DNA of 64,000 bases, from positions 1 through 64,000 of the forward strand of contig NZ_JAGIQA010000022.1 of the NCBI RefSeq assembly GCF_017814975.1, read 5' to 3'. Every line of letters begins with the position of its first letter. Position 1 is the first letter of the stretch. Of this stretch, positions 43,385-51,956 are shown piece by piece. Below the pieces are notes generated by a model. That model saw nothing but the letters and a program-made list of their open reading frames with translations. It made no database searches and was not told the origin of the DNA. Made by a program: the position numbers and the translations under genes. The DNA is from Cupriavidus consociatus (GTDB lineage Bacteria > Pseudomonadota > Gammaproteobacteria > Burkholderiales > Burkholderiaceae).

Positions 43385-44053
43385 CTATGCCACTAACGTT
43401 GCGTTGGTCAGGTGCCCGGTCTTGAGATAGAACGTGGCGCCTTGCGCGCCGGCAGCGAGCTCGGAATATCGCCCAGCCGGCAATCGAATCCAGCCCCCGC
43501 GCTCGCAATGCAGCTCGCCTGCCACGACACTACCTGACAGCAGTAGCAACTCAGCGCTGTCCACGGGCTCGGCGAATACAATTTCGCCCGGTGACAAGCG
43601 TTGCAAGCTGACATGCTCGGTGTCGCTTGAGAACAATGGACATACTTCACGGCTACCCTGCCGATGCCACAAGCCAGGATCACGTGTGTCGATACGCACG
43701 CGACCACTTTCTTCGGGTGGCATCTGCCAGAGCTTGACGAAGATAATGGCGCCATTGTCGCTGGAAGGCTGGTGGGACGACCCCGGCGGGTTCCGCATGT
43801 ACCAACCAGCCGGATAGTGTTCACCGCCCTCGGAGAAGGTGCCCGAGAGAACTAGAATCTCTTCCCCGCCCGGATGTAGGTGACGCGGGAAATTCGAAGC
43901 CGGCGCATATCGCACAATGCTCGTTGCACGCCCTGTCTCTTCTCCCAGTCGGTCGAGCATCACACGCTCGACACCGTTCTGTGGAGACGAGACCCACTGG
44001 TATTGATGGGGCGCGACAATAACGCTCCTCGAAAAATCCGCGTTAACATGCAT
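43385..44053 (-). CDS. ChrR-like bicupin protein
   Basis: 222 aa from ATG 44053 with an AAGGAA ribosome site. The first cupin has the metal motif RHLHPGGEEILVLSGTFSEGGEHYPAGWYMRNPPGSSHQP at about 60-100, with the His and Glu ligands, in the form seen in ChrR anti-sigma and acetylacetone-dioxygenase-like cupins. The second half (LLLSGSVVAGELHCERGGWIRLPAG) is a degenerate cupin without obvious ligands. It is coupled to the downstream amine oxidase. It could be a dioxygenase or a sensor; no sigma-factor partner is visible. Confidence 0.84.
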   Translation of the reverse strand: MHVNADFSRSVIVAPHQYQWVSSPQNGVERVMLDRLGEETGRATSIVRYAPASNFPRHLHPGGEEILVLSGTFSEGGEHYPAGWYMRNPPGSSHQPSSDNGAIIFVKLWQMPPEESGRVRIDTRDPGLWHRQGSREVCPLFSSDTEHVSLQRLSPGEIVFAEPVDSAELLLLSGSVVAGELHCERGGWIRLPAGRYSELAAGAQGATFYLKTGHLTNATLVA

Positions 44054-44111
44054 AGGTTTCCTTCTTAAGTCCGACATGGCTGATTGGCGTTTGTTCGCCA
44101 GTCCGCGCCGG

Positions 44112-45305
44112 TCAAGCCGGGCTTACCCGCTTGTTCCTGGACCATTGCAGCCACAGCACGCCTACGATCGCAAGAATGATTGGGGGCAACATGAGGCCCG
44201 ATACAACAGACCAGCCCAACGTAGTTAGCAGCCCCCCCGACAGGAAGGAGCCAATGACCATTGCACCGAACACGACAAAATCATTGACCGACTGGACGCG
44301 CGGCCCTTCCTCTGGGGAATGGGAGCTCAGTACCAATGCGGACGCACCCAGGAATCCGAAATTCCAGCCCAAGCCGAGAAGCACCAATGCGACCCAGAAG
44401 TGGTTGACCGTCATGCCGCTCATGCCGGTGATGGCAGCAAGCCCGATCAAGGCCAATCCTGCCAACGTGACATTGGGCGCGCCGAAGCGCGAGATCAGAC
44501 GGCCGGTAAAGAAGCTCGGTGCATACATGGCGACGACATGCATCTCAATGCCATAGTTGGAGGCTACGCGTGGCAATCCACACAGCTCCATGGCAAGCGG
44601 CGCGGACGTCATCATGAAGTTCATCATCATGTAGCTCACAACACCACAGAGCATCGCCACCATGAACCGAGGTTGCCGAATGACTTCACCAATTGGACGT
44701 CCGACGTTTCGGCGCGAAGGCTTCGGCTGGTGCTCGAACTTCACCCCCATCAGCACGATGGCAGAGAGCGCTGCCACCCCCGCTGATGCCAGGTAGGTCA
44801 CCACGTAAGTATGCGCGGGCCAAGCGTTCATCGTGCCGGTAACCAACTGTGGCCCAAGCACACCGGCAAAGACGCCACCCGCCATGACCGTCGACAACGC
44901 CCGGGGACGCTCTTTCGGGCTCACGCACTCAGCGGCCGCGAAGCGAAACGTCAGCACTACCGCCGCATACGCACCACCGAACAGCATGGCAAAGCAAAAC
45001 AATGCAAAGGACTGGATGACGAGGGCCAGTGCGGCAAGGAGGCCAACGATGACGCCGCAGAGATTGCCGAACAGGACCGTCACGCGCCGGCCGTAGCGCC
45101 GCGTCAGCGCGCCGACCGGCAGCGTCGCCAGGGCCATGCCGACCACAAAGACTGAGATAGGCAAGGTCGCCAGCGCAGGGCGTGACGCCAACATGTTTCC
45201 GATGATGGCGCCCGTGGCATACACGACGGTCGAGTTGGCGCCGGACAGCGCCTGCGCGGTCGCGAGACGCAGAATGTGACTATTGATTTTCCGAGAGCTT
45301 GACAT
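44112..45305 (-). CDS. MFS transporter, paralogue of the one at 28821
   Basis: 397 aa from ATG 45305; the open frame reaches 45350. Blocks such as LSGANSTVVYATGAIIGNML, ALATLPISVFVVGMALATLPVGALTRRYGRR and AMLFGGAYAAVVLTFRFAAAECVSPKERPRAL align with the MFS at 28821-30050. In that module the carrier is next to an enolase and Bug receptor; here its enolase counterpart (48725-49918) lies 3.4 kb upstream past BisC. It heads the minus-strand MFS-cupin-amine oxidase run. Confidence 0.92.
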   Translation of the reverse strand: MSSSRKINSHILRLATAQALSGANSTVVYATGAIIGNMLASRPALATLPISVFVVGMALATLPVGALTRRYGRRVTVLFGNLCGVIVGLLAALALVIQSFALFCFAMLFGGAYAAVVLTFRFAAAECVSPKERPRALSTVMAGGVFAGVLGPQLVTGTMNAWPAHTYVVTYLASAGVAALSAIVLMGVKFEHQPKPSRRNVGRPIGEVIRQPRFMVAMLCGVVSYMMMNFMMTSAPLAMELCGLPRVASNYGIEMHVVAMYAPSFFTGRLISRFGAPNVTLAGLALIGLAAITGMSGMTVNHFWVALVLLGLGWNFGFLGASALVLSSHSPEEGPRVQSVNDFVVFGAMVIGSFLSGGLLTTLGWSVVSGLMLPPIILAIVGVLWLQWSRNKRVSPA

Positions 45306-45669
45306 CAGAGGATGGATTGCACAAATCAATCGAGGGCAAAGTGTGACCAACGCCCGGCGAGAGCCGCCTCCGGGCGCCTGGTCACCTTAGACAAGATGCC
45401 AATCATGACGGCGCCATAGCAATATGGCTGAATGGAGGCGCCTTCGGGCAGAAGATGACGCATCCCATTTGGGGTTACCGGATATTCTTATTGGTTTCTC
45501 CACCGGCGGCAACCGAGATAAAGTTTCGCCTCCGGAAAGAAAAGCTTTCTCGAAATGCTAAAACCGGTGTCTGCCGCCATAGCCGGCTCGCGCGGCGCGC
45601 CCCAAGGCAACCCGATTTCAGCCGGACATGCGCATACTGCAGCCTAGATGCACACACAAAACTCACGCG

Positions 45670-45950
45670 GGACGATGAGCAAAGCAAGGCCGAGACCAGT
45701 CGTAGCCACCTCGCCTGCCTCATCGCGGTAGTGCAACAGACAGAACATGCCCATCGCCTCGTTGAGACGACGGACATGTTCCGTTGCGGCCGCAGCTTAC
45801 TCGGCCAGCGCGGCGTTGCGCCGCGTTACTCGGCCCATCTGGGTAATGGCCGGGTTGACCTGCTCGATGCCACGGCTTTGCTCATCCGAGGCAGTGGCCA
45901 TCACGCCCATCATGTTAATCAGGCGCTTCACTACGCCGACGATCTCGGCC
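45670..45950 (-). pseudogene. Remnant of a methyl-accepting chemotaxis protein C-terminus
   Basis: Minus-strand frame reads AEIVGVVKRLINMMGVMATA, then SDEQSRGIEQVNPAITQMGRVT, then RRNAALAE, the end of an MCP signalling domain. A TAA stop at 45797-45799 is followed in the same frame by AAAATEHVRRLNEAMGMF, the usual tail. No upstream receptor parts exist, so this is a 3' fragment. The flanks (45306-45669 and 45951-46018) hold nothing else I can support. Confidence 0.78.
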
Positions 45951-46018
45951 TAGGCATGAAGCGTGTAGAATCGGATACCAGCCTTCCTACCCATGTATGG
46001 CGCGCAGCCGAGGATGCT

Positions 46019-48316
46019 TCACTCGATCACGGCGGAACGGGGTGGTTCAAAGACAGAGACCGCCCGCACGGCTCCGTCGAACCGCTCCGCCTGCACGATG
46101 GTCAACTGCCCTGAGCATCCTTGAGTCAGGCGCGAAGTTCCAATATCGCGCGTCATCACGTTGGGGTTGCCATGTACGCACAGGGTCTTGCCGGACGCCT
46201 CCTCCATGGGATCGTACCAAGCCCCAGTGGGCAATTGCACCACCCCCGGATGCATCTGCTCCGTCAGCCGCGCCGCGGCAATGCAGGCGCCACGCGAGTT
46301 GAATAGGCGGACCAGATCGCCTTCTCGGATACCGCGGTCAGCGGCCGTTGCCGGGTGCATCGAGCATACTTCCCGGCCCTTCAACTTCGTCGACTGACTG
46401 TGTCCACCGAAGTCCAGTTGACTGTGCAATCGAGAGGCAGGTTGATTGGAAATTAGGTGCAGTGGAAAGTCTTTGGTCGGCCTTTCGGTCGGCTCGACCC
46501 ATGCAGGATGGCCGGGGCAATCGTCGTAGCCGAAGCTCTCGATGACCGGGGAACTGACTTGGATCTTTCCGCTGGGAGTGGCAAGCGGATTCGCCTGAGG
46601 ATCATTCCGAAAGGCGCGCATCATGCCGCCGTCGTCATCGGCCTGAGGAAGGACTAGCTCCCCCTGCCGCCAGAAGGTGTCGAAATCCGGCGCTTCATGC
46701 CCAATCTCCGCCAATGCCTCCCTCGTCTTGGCATACAGGTGTTGCAGCCACTCGCGCGAAGAACGACCCTCACTAAACTCATCGAGCACACCAAGGCGCT
46801 GTGCAAGCCCGCAGAAGATCTCGTAGTCGTCCCGCGCTTCCCCATACGGCTCCGCAATTCGGTGCATCGCCAGCATCAATGGGTCCGTCGGCGCACTACC
46901 GATGTCTTCGCGTTCCAGAGTCATCGTTGCTGGCAGGACAATGTCGGCATGACGAGCCGTGGCCGTCCAGGCGTGGTCATGGACAACAAAGGTATCCAGC
47001 GTGGAAATCGCGCGCGTTAGCCGCGGCAGGTCCTGGTGATGATGAAAGGGATTGCCGCCTGCCCAGTATGCCATCCGGACGTGCGGATAGACCAAACGTT
47101 GGCCATTGTAGTCAAAGGATTGTCCAGGGTTGAGCAGCATGTCCGCAATGCGGGCCACCGGAATGAACTCCTTGACGCCATTCGTCCCTTGCGACAGCGA
47201 CGGCGACGGAACAGCGTTGTTGCGACGCCCATAGTGAGCGAGTGTCCCTAGTGCATAGCTATAACCACCACCTGGAAGTCCGATTTGGCCCAGCATGGCC
47301 GCGAGCACGGCTCCCATCCAGACCGGCTGTTCACCGCGCTCGGCGCGCTGCAGGGAATGCGACACAGTGATAAGCACACGCCGCCCCGGCAAAGATCTAG
47401 CAAGTGACTGGATCTCTTCTGCCGAAACCCCGCAAATGCTGGCCGCCCATTCCGCATTCTTCTTCACGCCATCGTTGTGCCCTGACAGGTAGGTCTCAAA
47501 TTCTTCCCAGCCGCTGCAGTATTGCGCGAGGAATGCTCGGTCATGCGAGCCATCACTGACCAGCGTATGCGCGATGCCAAGCATGAGGGCGATATCGGTT
47601 CCCGGTATGACCGGCATCCAGTCGGCCGCAGCTTCCTCAGGCAAATCCGAACTCAGCGGAGAGATGCAGACGAAGCGACAGCCTCGTCCGGCAGCCTCGC
47701 GCATTGCTCCACGCTCAACGTGTCGACTGACACCGCCGCCGGCGACACGAGAATTCTTCAGCGCCATTCCTCCGAACGCCAGCACGACGTCTGTGCGCTG
47801 CGCGATCTGGTCCCATGTCACGTTACGGCGTACTGCTTTTTCGTACGACCCGAGGACGTGTGGAATCAACACCTCTGCACAGCCCCCGCTGTATGTATTG
47901 ACCGAACGAACGTAACCACCCATGGCAACGTTCAGGAAGCGGTGAATCTGGCTCTGAACGTGGTGGAACCGGCCAGCGCTGGACCAACCGTAGGATCCAC
48001 CATAGATGGTGCTCGGACCGTACGCCTCACCCAGTCGCCTTAGCTCGCCTGCAAGCAGGTCCAGGGCCTTGTCCCAACTGACCTGAACGTACTCATCGCC
48101 GCCGCGCAAGATGTCCGCGCCCGGCCCCCTTTCGAGCCAGCTGCGGCGAATCGCCGGTGCAGCAATCCGCGCCGGGTGGCGCAACGCGTCCGGGAAGTTA
48201 TCGATGAGCGGATTGGGATCGGGGTCGCCGGGATGCGGCGTGACGACCAACCGCCCGTCCTGCATGCCGGCGTGGAACGCGCCCCAGTGGGCACTGTGAG
48301 TTCGGAGCTGCTGCAT
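46019..48316 (-). CDS. bisC: Cytosolic molybdopterin oxidoreductase, BisC/TorZ-DMSO reductase type
   Basis: 765 aa from ATG 48316, with a GGAGA ribosome site; the longer frame to 48469 is less plausible. Type III DMSO-reductase-family enzyme: no twin-arginine signal and no N-terminal iron-sulfur cysteines. Ser143 in SVNTYSGGCAEVLIPHVLGS is the predicted Mo ligand, as in BisC, DorA and TorA. The C-terminal pterin-binding domain (LISNQPASRLHSQLDFGGHSQSTKLKGREVCSMHP) is present. BisC enzymes reduce biotin sulfoxide, methionine sulfoxide or other S- and N-oxides in the cytoplasm. It lies between the MFS and an enolase; substrate unknown. Confidence 0.88.
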   Translation of the reverse strand: MQQLRTHSAHWGAFHAGMQDGRLVVTPHPGDPDPNPLIDNFPDALRHPARIAAPAIRRSWLERGPGADILRGGDEYVQVSWDKALDLLAGELRRLGEAYGPSTIYGGSYGWSSAGRFHHVQSQIHRFLNVAMGGYVRSVNTYSGGCAEVLIPHVLGSYEKAVRRNVTWDQIAQRTDVVLAFGGMALKNSRVAGGGVSRHVERGAMREAAGRGCRFVCISPLSSDLPEEAAADWMPVIPGTDIALMLGIAHTLVSDGSHDRAFLAQYCSGWEEFETYLSGHNDGVKKNAEWAASICGVSAEEIQSLARSLPGRRVLITVSHSLQRAERGEQPVWMGAVLAAMLGQIGLPGGGYSYALGTLAHYGRRNNAVPSPSLSQGTNGVKEFIPVARIADMLLNPGQSFDYNGQRLVYPHVRMAYWAGGNPFHHHQDLPRLTRAISTLDTFVVHDHAWTATARHADIVLPATMTLEREDIGSAPTDPLMLAMHRIAEPYGEARDDYEIFCGLAQRLGVLDEFSEGRSSREWLQHLYAKTREALAEIGHEAPDFDTFWRQGELVLPQADDDGGMMRAFRNDPQANPLATPSGKIQVSSPVIESFGYDDCPGHPAWVEPTERPTKDFPLHLISNQPASRLHSQLDFGGHSQSTKLKGREVCSMHPATAADRGIREGDLVRLFNSRGACIAAARLTEQMHPGVVQLPTGAWYDPMEEASGKTLCVHGNPNVMTRDIGTSRLTQGCSGQLTIVQAERFDGAVRAVSVFEPPRSAVIE

Positions 48317-48724
48317 CACGTTGATTCTCCGTGGTATTGCGAGGCGCCAGGCTTCGATCAGCGGGGCGCCCAAAGACATTGAAATTGCACGGTTCCGGAC
48401 CACACCGAAGCGCGTGCCGGATCGACGGCCGGCCTTGCCATCGTTCACGCGTCTCGACATTGTCCACATAGAAGGCGGTCAACCCGCTAGTTGACGCAAC
48501 CTTTCGCGACTTGCCGGAACCTTCGGGACCTATCTCGCTTGCTTGTGTCGACCACCGCAACATTCTCCGGAGGCCGTGTGGCCGACTCGCCCTGAGGAAG
48601 CTGTTTGGTCAGCTTCGCTTCCCTGATGGGCCCCCGTCGGCGTTACCCTGCGGGAGTCAGCGGCACCAGTGCGAATGCGCCGTCTCCCCTTGGGACCGGT
48701 CACCGCGACGGCGACCGATGCCCT
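48317..48724. other. Interval between bisC and the enolase
   Basis: 408 bp that should hold the bisC promoter (minus strand). I see no gene and no clear hairpin. Confidence 0.4.
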
Positions 48725-49918
48725 TCACTTCGCCAGCTTCACGCTGGACTTGACCATGCGTTGTTCTGCGTCGCTACGCAGCGTCATGCCGAAGCCGGGT
48801 CGAGTTGGCACGGCAAACTTGCCATTCACAGGCTGCAGGTCCTCCTCGAACAGCTCCCTGTTTGCATGGCGCAGCGTGTAAGCATGGTTCTCGTGAATGT
48901 CGAAGTTCGGAATCCCTGCCTCGAACTGCAGCGCGATGGCAGTGGCCAAGGGCGAACCGCAGACATGCGCTTGCACCCCGACGTCGTAGGCGTGTGCAAG
49001 ATGCGCCACGCGATGCGCCTCGCTGATACCGCCCACTAGGCAAACATCAGGTTGAATCATGTCGATTGCACCGGCCTCCAAGTACGGCAGAAAGCCCCAA
49101 CGGGTATAGAGGCGCTCGCCAATGGCAAGTGGAATTGGCGACTTTCTGGCGGTCTTCAGGTGCGCGTGATCACTGTTGTTGTGCGTCGGCTCCTCGATGA
49201 AGAGGATACCCAGATCCTGAACGAGCTCGGCGATCTGCAGTGCACCAGCCGTGGAAGTCAAAGCATTGAGTTCCAGGATGATGTCGGCATCAGGGCCCAG
49301 CCCTTCCCGGACGGCCTCCATCCGCTGCCGGAACAGTTTGCGCTGTGCCGGCGTGAGGATGCCACGCAGTCCTGTCGCGTACTTGCCCTCACGATCCATC
49401 ATGATAGGATTCACCTTGACGCAATCGTAGCCATCCTCCCGTGCCTGGACTGCCGCCTCGGTGTATTGCTCCGGCTCGCCGAGCCAGCGCCCGTTCTCGC
49501 CCCAGCCCAGGTGAAGTTGGCTCGCATAACAACGCAGAGGCGCGGGCGTGGCGCGACCCAGCAGTTGGTGCACGGGCTGGCCGAGCGCCCTGCCCTTGAT
49601 GTCCCACAGCGCCGAATCAATGGCACTCATCGCAGCGTAGACGATCGGACCACCACCATCCGCCCAGACAGAGCGGCGAAGGAGGCTTTCCCACACCGTA
49701 TCAGTGTGGAACGGATCCGCACCGAGGACAAATCTCTCTCCCAGCGTCAAGATCATCGGCCCAGCGGCGGGAGCACCGGTGCCATATGTCACCCCCGCTT
49801 CTCCCAATCCGCTGATGCCTTCGTCCGTATGCACGCGGGCGAGCACAACCCGCCACGATGCCATGCCGTCGCGACCTGAAAGGTCGGCTTCAAGTACCTC
49901 GATTTCCGTGATCTTCAT
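48725..49918 (-). CDS. Mandelate racemase/muconate lactonizing enzyme family (acid-sugar dehydratase-like)
   Basis: 397 aa, very close to the enzyme at 17673-18869 with identical spacing. Predicted active-site residues are Lys168, Glu216, Glu242, Glu268 and His318 (DCVKVNP, LELNA, IEEPTH, IGERLYTRWG, QAHVCGSP). No hydroxyacid dehydrogenase or Bug gene follows; it stands between the ABC operon and bisC. A GntR-like palindrome lies 43 bp upstream of the ATG. The GAGG ribosome site is adequate. Likely same reaction class as its paralogue; substrate unknown. Confidence 0.92.
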   Translation of the reverse strand: MKITEIEVLEADLSGRDGMASWRVVLARVHTDEGISGLGEAGVTYGTGAPAAGPMILTLGERFVLGADPFHTDTVWESLLRRSVWADGGGPIVYAAMSAIDSALWDIKGRALGQPVHQLLGRATPAPLRCYASQLHLGWGENGRWLGEPEQYTEAAVQAREDGYDCVKVNPIMMDREGKYATGLRGILTPAQRKLFRQRMEAVREGLGPDADIILELNALTSTAGALQIAELVQDLGILFIEEPTHNNSDHAHLKTARKSPIPLAIGERLYTRWGFLPYLEAGAIDMIQPDVCLVGGISEAHRVAHLAHAYDVGVQAHVCGSPLATAIALQFEAGIPNFDIHENHAYTLRHANRELFEEDLQPVNGKFAVPTRPGFGMTLRSDAEQRMVKSSVKLAK

Positions 49919-49960
49919 GTACTACCTCTTCAATGGCTCTTGCAATGGCGTGCATACCTA

Positions 49961-49975
49961 ATGTACGGAGTACAT
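49961..49975. promoter_or_regulatory. GntR-like palindrome upstream of the enolase at 48725
   Basis: ATGTAC-GGA-GTACAT at 49961-49975 has perfect 6-bp arms and a 3-bp spacer, resembling FadR/GntR operators, and lies 43 bp before the enolase ATG. It may be bound by one of the GntR/FCD regulators at 15737 or 61126. Confidence 0.55.
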
Positions 49976-50090
49976 GCATCGCAAGCTGCGGAATACTTCC
50001 GGGTGTCAATTGAAAGCGACTCCACGAGTCTCACTCGCGGCATCAAACCAGAGCGATGCACCGGTTAGTCGGACACGCCGCTGCGTGCCG

Positions 50091-50834
50091 TCAGTGGCCC
50101 AGGATTTTCGAAAGAAAGTCTCGGCTTCGTTCGTTGCGGGGGTTGTTAAAGAACTCGCTTGGTGAATTCTGTTCGACGATCTGTCCTTGATCCATAAAGA
50201 TCACGCGGTCCGCAACGGCCTTGGCGAATCCCATCTCGTGCGTAACGCAAATCATGGTGATGCCTTGGTGCGCGAGTTGGATCATCACGTCGAGGACCTC
50301 CTTGATCATCTCCGGATCAAGCGCCGAAGTCGGTTCATCGAAGAGCATGATCTTGGGTTTCAGGCAGAGGGCGCGCGCGATGGCCACGCGTTGCTGCTGC
50401 CCACCGGACAGTTGTAGCGGGTACTTGTGGGCTTGCTCAGCAATACGCACACGCTGTAACTGCTGCATTGCACGTTCTTCGGCTTCCTTTTTCCCCATCT
50501 TTCCCACCCACATCGGAGCCAAAGTCAGGTTCTCCAACACAGTCAGATGCGGGAACAGGTTGAATTGCTGGAACACCATGCCGACCTGGCATCGCACCTG
50601 CTCAATGGCCTTCGTGTCGTCGGTCAATTCGATGTTGTCTACGCGTATCGTTCCCGCCTGGTGTTCTTCGAGGCGATTGATGCACCGGATGAGCGTGCTC
50701 TTTCCTGATCCAGAGGGTCCACAGACGACGATCCGCTCGCCGCTCCGCACCTGGAGGTCGATGTCACGCAGTACGTGGTAGTTGTTGCCATACCACTTGT
50801 TGACCTTCTCGAAACTGATCATGGAATCGTTCAT
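50091..50834 (-). CDS. aapP: Polar amino-acid ABC transporter ATPase
   Basis: 247 aa from ATG 50834, five bases after the AapM-like stop. Walker A GPSGSGKS (39-46), signature LSGGQ (142-146) and Walker B IMLFDE (162-167) are intact, with the FQQFNLFPHLTVLENL Q-loop typical of GlnQ/AapP importers. It energises uptake of polar amino acids at the inner membrane. Last gene of the complete minus-strand cassette receptor-permease-permease-ATPase. Confidence 0.95.
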   Translation of the reverse strand: MNDSMISFEKVNKWYGNNYHVLRDIDLQVRSGERIVVCGPSGSGKSTLIRCINRLEEHQAGTIRVDNIELTDDTKAIEQVRCQVGMVFQQFNLFPHLTVLENLTLAPMWVGKMGKKEAEERAMQQLQRVRIAEQAHKYPLQLSGGQQQRVAIARALCLKPKIMLFDEPTSALDPEMIKEVLDVMIQLAHQGITMICVTHEMGFAKAVADRVIFMDQGQIVEQNSPSEFFNNPRNERSRDFLSKILGH

Positions 50835-50839
50835 GGCAA

Positions 50840-51955
50840 TCAGCGCACCTTGCTGCGCGTGGCGTGCTTCTCCACCCGCAGGCTGTAGCGGGACATCGAG
50901 AAGCAAAAAATGAAGTAGAGGAACGCGATAAACAGGTAGCCTTCGATCTTGTACGGGCGCCAGTTCACATCCGAGTTCAGCGCAAGGCTCAGGGATCCCG
51001 TCAACTCGTACAGCGAGACAATCGTCACCAGGGAGGTGTCCTTGAAGATGCCGATGAAGATGTTCACGATGCTCGGAACGACCATCGCCAGCGCCTGCGG
51101 GAGGACGATCTTGCGTTGTGTCTGCCAGTAAGTGAGGCCGAGAGTTTGTGCCGCTTCGACTTGCCCTTTAGGCACCGCCTGCAAGCCGGCACGGACTACT
51201 TCCGCGAGGTAGGCGGCAGAGAACAGCGTGATCCCGGCCAACACCCGCACCAGTACGTCCGGAGAAGTGCCTGGTGGCAGGAACAGCGGGAACATAAACG
51301 AAGCCATGAAGAGCACCGAAATCAACGGCACACCACGGATCAGCTCCACGTAGATAACGCAGACCGACCGGATGGCCGGCAGCTTCGAACGACGTCCCAG
51401 CGCGACCACGACGGCCAGCGGGCAAGCCAGAATGATGCCGAAGCTCGCCAGCAGGATGGTGAGCGGCAGCCCGCCCCACAAGTCCGTCGTCACGTGGGAT
51501 AGGCCCAAGACGTTGCCGCGCATCAGGATGAAGAACAACGGAATGACCACGACCCACAGGGCGACCAACCAGCGCTTCCAGAATGCACGGATCCCGCTGA
51601 GCACCAGCATGCCGACCAACAGCACAGTGGCGATAAGGGGGCGCCATTGCTCGTCGAACGGATAGCGGCCAAATACGATGAAGCGGAACTTCTCCGTCAC
51701 CACGCCCCAGCACGCCCCGGTGCCACGCAATGCATGGCACTGCTCGGCGTCAGCCGCGAAGACCGCACGGAGCAAGCCCCAATCCAGCAAGGCAGCCCCG
51801 GCGCGGACCAGAAAGGCCAGCGCGATGAGGGTTGCGAGGCCGTTCCAGACACTACTGAAAAGGTTCAGTCGAACCCATGCCATCAGACCCTCGGTCTTAA
51901 TCGGCGCGGGACGTGGGTCGATCGGACAAAACTCGTCGGAAACAGTGATAGACAT
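50840..51955 (-). CDS. aapM: Polar amino-acid ABC transporter permease, AapM type
   Basis: 371-aa inner-membrane permease. A long N-terminal extension with several hydrophobic segments precedes the HisM-like domain; the EAA-loop motif EVVRAGLQAVPKGQVEAAQTLGLTYWQTQRKIVLPQA lies near 255-290. The extra N-terminal region is characteristic of AapM/BztC. One base separates it from the AapQ-like stop. Confidence 0.94.
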   Translation of the reverse strand: MSITVSDEFCPIDPRPAPIKTEGLMAWVRLNLFSSVWNGLATLIALAFLVRAGAALLDWGLLRAVFAADAEQCHALRGTGACWGVVTEKFRFIVFGRYPFDEQWRPLIATVLLVGMLVLSGIRAFWKRWLVALWVVVIPLFFILMRGNVLGLSHVTTDLWGGLPLTILLASFGIILACPLAVVVALGRRSKLPAIRSVCVIYVELIRGVPLISVLFMASFMFPLFLPPGTSPDVLVRVLAGITLFSAAYLAEVVRAGLQAVPKGQVEAAQTLGLTYWQTQRKIVLPQALAMVVPSIVNIFIGIFKDTSLVTIVSLYELTGSLSLALNSDVNWRPYKIEGYLFIAFLYFIFCFSMSRYSLRVEKHATRSKVR

Positions 51956-51956
51956 C

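Noticed and set aside
45455..46114. 219-codon plus-strand frame between MFS and bisC
   Set aside because: It is antisense to the chemotaxis-receptor remnant and to the bisC 3' end, and its own translation resembles no protein.
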